DNA from: JBHHXR01 sp046757205 | GTDB lineage: Bacteria > Pseudomonadota > Alphaproteobacteria > Rhodobacterales > Rhodobacteraceae | DNA length: 23,443 nt | Direction of reading: 5' to 3' | Assembly: GCA_046757205.1 (NCBI GenBank) | Contig: JBHHXR010000019.1 | Span: forward strand, 1 to 23,443 | Shown here: positions 22,716 through 23,443 of the stretch, piece after piece | Position numbering within the stretch: the stretch's first letter is position 1 | How the letters are laid out: the number at the start of each line of letters is the position of its first letter | Notes under the pieces: generated by a model | What the model was told of the DNA's origin: nothing | The model's database searches: none | The model's input: the letters and a program-made list of their open reading frames with translations, nothing else | Program-made: the position numbers and the translations under genes

Positions 22716-23443
22716 TTGCTGAGCGCCTCCAGCCATTCCGCCAGCGCTTTTTCCCGCAACGCGGCGACATCGCCGGCCGGCAACAGAAGGGCTTTTTCCG
22801 GCCCGATCAGCGTTTCGAAACCCTCCGGCAGCCCGGCCTCCGGCATCACCGCGGGATACATCCAGTTGGTGGTCGGGACGACGCCCTGAAATCCGTCGCC
22901 GAGCATGAAGTCGAGGAAACGGTCGGCCAGCCCGGACCGGTCGGTTCCCGCCAGCTTCGCGGCCACCTCGATCTGCATGTAGTGCCCCTCGGAAAACGCC
23001 GCCGCCGCCTTGCTGTCGTCGCCCTCGGCAATCAGATGATAGGCCGGCGACGTGGTGTAGCTGAGCACCATATCGGCCTCGCCTTCCAGGAACATGCCGT
23101 AGGCCTCGCTCCAGCCGCTCGTCACGGTGACGATCTTCGGCGCCATGTCGGACCAGAAATCCCCGGCCCTGTCGCCGTATACCGTCTTCACCCACAGCAG
23201 CAACCCGAGCCCCGGCGTGGAGGAGCGCGGGTCTTCGATGATGATGGAAATATCGCTCGCAGCGCGAAGCTCCTCCAGGCTGCGCGGCACGTCCGTCAGC
23301 CTGGTCTTGTCGTAGACGAAGGCGAAGTAGCCCCAGTCGTAGGGCAGGAATACCGGATCGTCCCATTTCACCGGCAGATCGAACTGCTGCGTCCCCCCTT
23401 TTTCGGCGCCCGGCCCGGACCGGGACCGGAATTGATCCATGGG
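22712..23443 (-). CDS. thiB: Thiamine-binding periplasmic protein, N-terminus cut by window edge
   Basis: The periplasmic binding protein of the thiamine importer. About 243 C-terminal residues are present; ThiB is about 325-340, so the signal peptide and first ~90 residues lie outside. Family blocks are PYDWGYFAFVYDK, EDPRSSTPGLGLLLWVKTVYG, TSGWSEAYGMFLEGEADM, LSYTTSPAYH, SEGHYMQIEVAA and NWMYPAVMPE. The ATG at 23440 is internal to the protein, not its start. Any TPP riboswitch controlling the operon would lie to the right of the window. Confidence 0.93.
   Translation of the reverse strand, partial: PMDQFRSRSGPGAEKGGTQQFDLPVKWDDPVFLPYDWGYFAFVYDKTRLTDVPRSLEELRAASDISIIIEDPRSSTPGLGLLLWVKTVYGDRAGDFWSDMAPKIVTVTSGWSEAYGMFLEGEADMVLSYTTSPAYHLIAEGDDSKAAAAFSEGHYMQIEVAAKLAGTDRSGLADRFLDFMLGDGFQGVVPTTNWMYPAVMPEAGLPEGFETLIGPEKALLLPAGDVAALREKALAEWLEALSN

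Noticed and set aside
21150..23366. A fused thiB-thiP reading frame of 738 codons
   Set aside because: The upstream third is the thiB region in a wrong frame; true thiB reads in another frame and thiP starts by overlapping its stop.
22712..23443. TPP riboswitch for thiBPQ
   Set aside because: It would lie upstream of thiB, outside the window; nothing like it is inside.
23380..23443. Possible frameshift in thiB near the right edge, where the sequence fits the family less well
   Set aside because: This region is variable in ThiB, the frame is open to the edge, and the other frames look no better.
1..23443. CRISPR array, insertion sequence, prophage or defence island
   Set aside because: No spaced direct repeats, transposase, integrase, phage structural or nuclease-effector genes are visible; the gene content is core metabolism.

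Overview
The window is a compact, high-GC (roughly two-thirds G+C by eye) stretch of chromosome from an alphaproteobacterium. The evidence is a class I PhaC polyhydroxyalkanoate synthase, an ilvE / MarR / orphan OmpR-type regulator block that matches the petP-petR genes of Rhodobacter, a petABC cytochrome bc1 operon whose cytochrome b has the same residue numbering as the Rhodobacter protein, a LpxQ-like outer-membrane barrel, and the order deacetylase-xseB-ispA-dxs. Both edges cut genes: phaC lacks its C-terminus on the left and thiB lacks its N-terminus on the right.

Layout. 1-1702 (-): phaC. 1821-4735 (+): a small lipoprotein, an AlaC/LL-DAP-type aminotransferase and homoserine dehydrogenase. 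4815-8056 (+): glpX, a two-helix membrane protein and recJ, the last two overlapping. 8084-8205 (+): tRNA-Glu(TTC) with a good sigma-70 promoter. 8206-8573: non-coding, with a degenerate repeat and a dense cluster of inverted repeats. 8574-9446 (-): ilvE, divergent from petP-petR (9638-10866, +). 11020-11563 (+): two tiny membrane-protein genes, the first with its own RBS and a perfect terminator, the second Flp-pilin-like. 11620-15644 (+): deacetylase, xseB, ispA and dxs, tightly packed. 15653-17514 (-): trmL, a PAP2 phosphatase and the LpxQ-like barrel. 17672-20412 (+): petABC, ending in a bidirectional terminator. 20465-23443 (-): thiB-thiP-thiQ thiamine importer.

How it fits together. Most genes are core metabolism: aspartate-family and branched-chain amino acids, gluconeogenesis, isoprenoid precursors, respiration, thiamine uptake and carbon storage. 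The most coherent functional link is between petP-petR and the petABC operon about 7 kb away. In Rhodobacter capsulatus petR lies upstream of the bc1 operon and is needed for respiratory and photosynthetic growth. Here a perfect 9-bp-arm inverted repeat sits just upstream of petA and is a candidate operator. A second possible link is envelope modification (LpxQ-like barrel plus PAP2 phosphatase).

I see no CRISPR array, insertion sequence, prophage, toxin-antitoxin pair or recognisable defence system. The less explained items are the two small membrane-protein genes at 11020-11563, the inverted-repeat cluster at 8460-8530, and the operator-like dyads upstream of petA, of the small ORF at 11020 and of the barrel gene.
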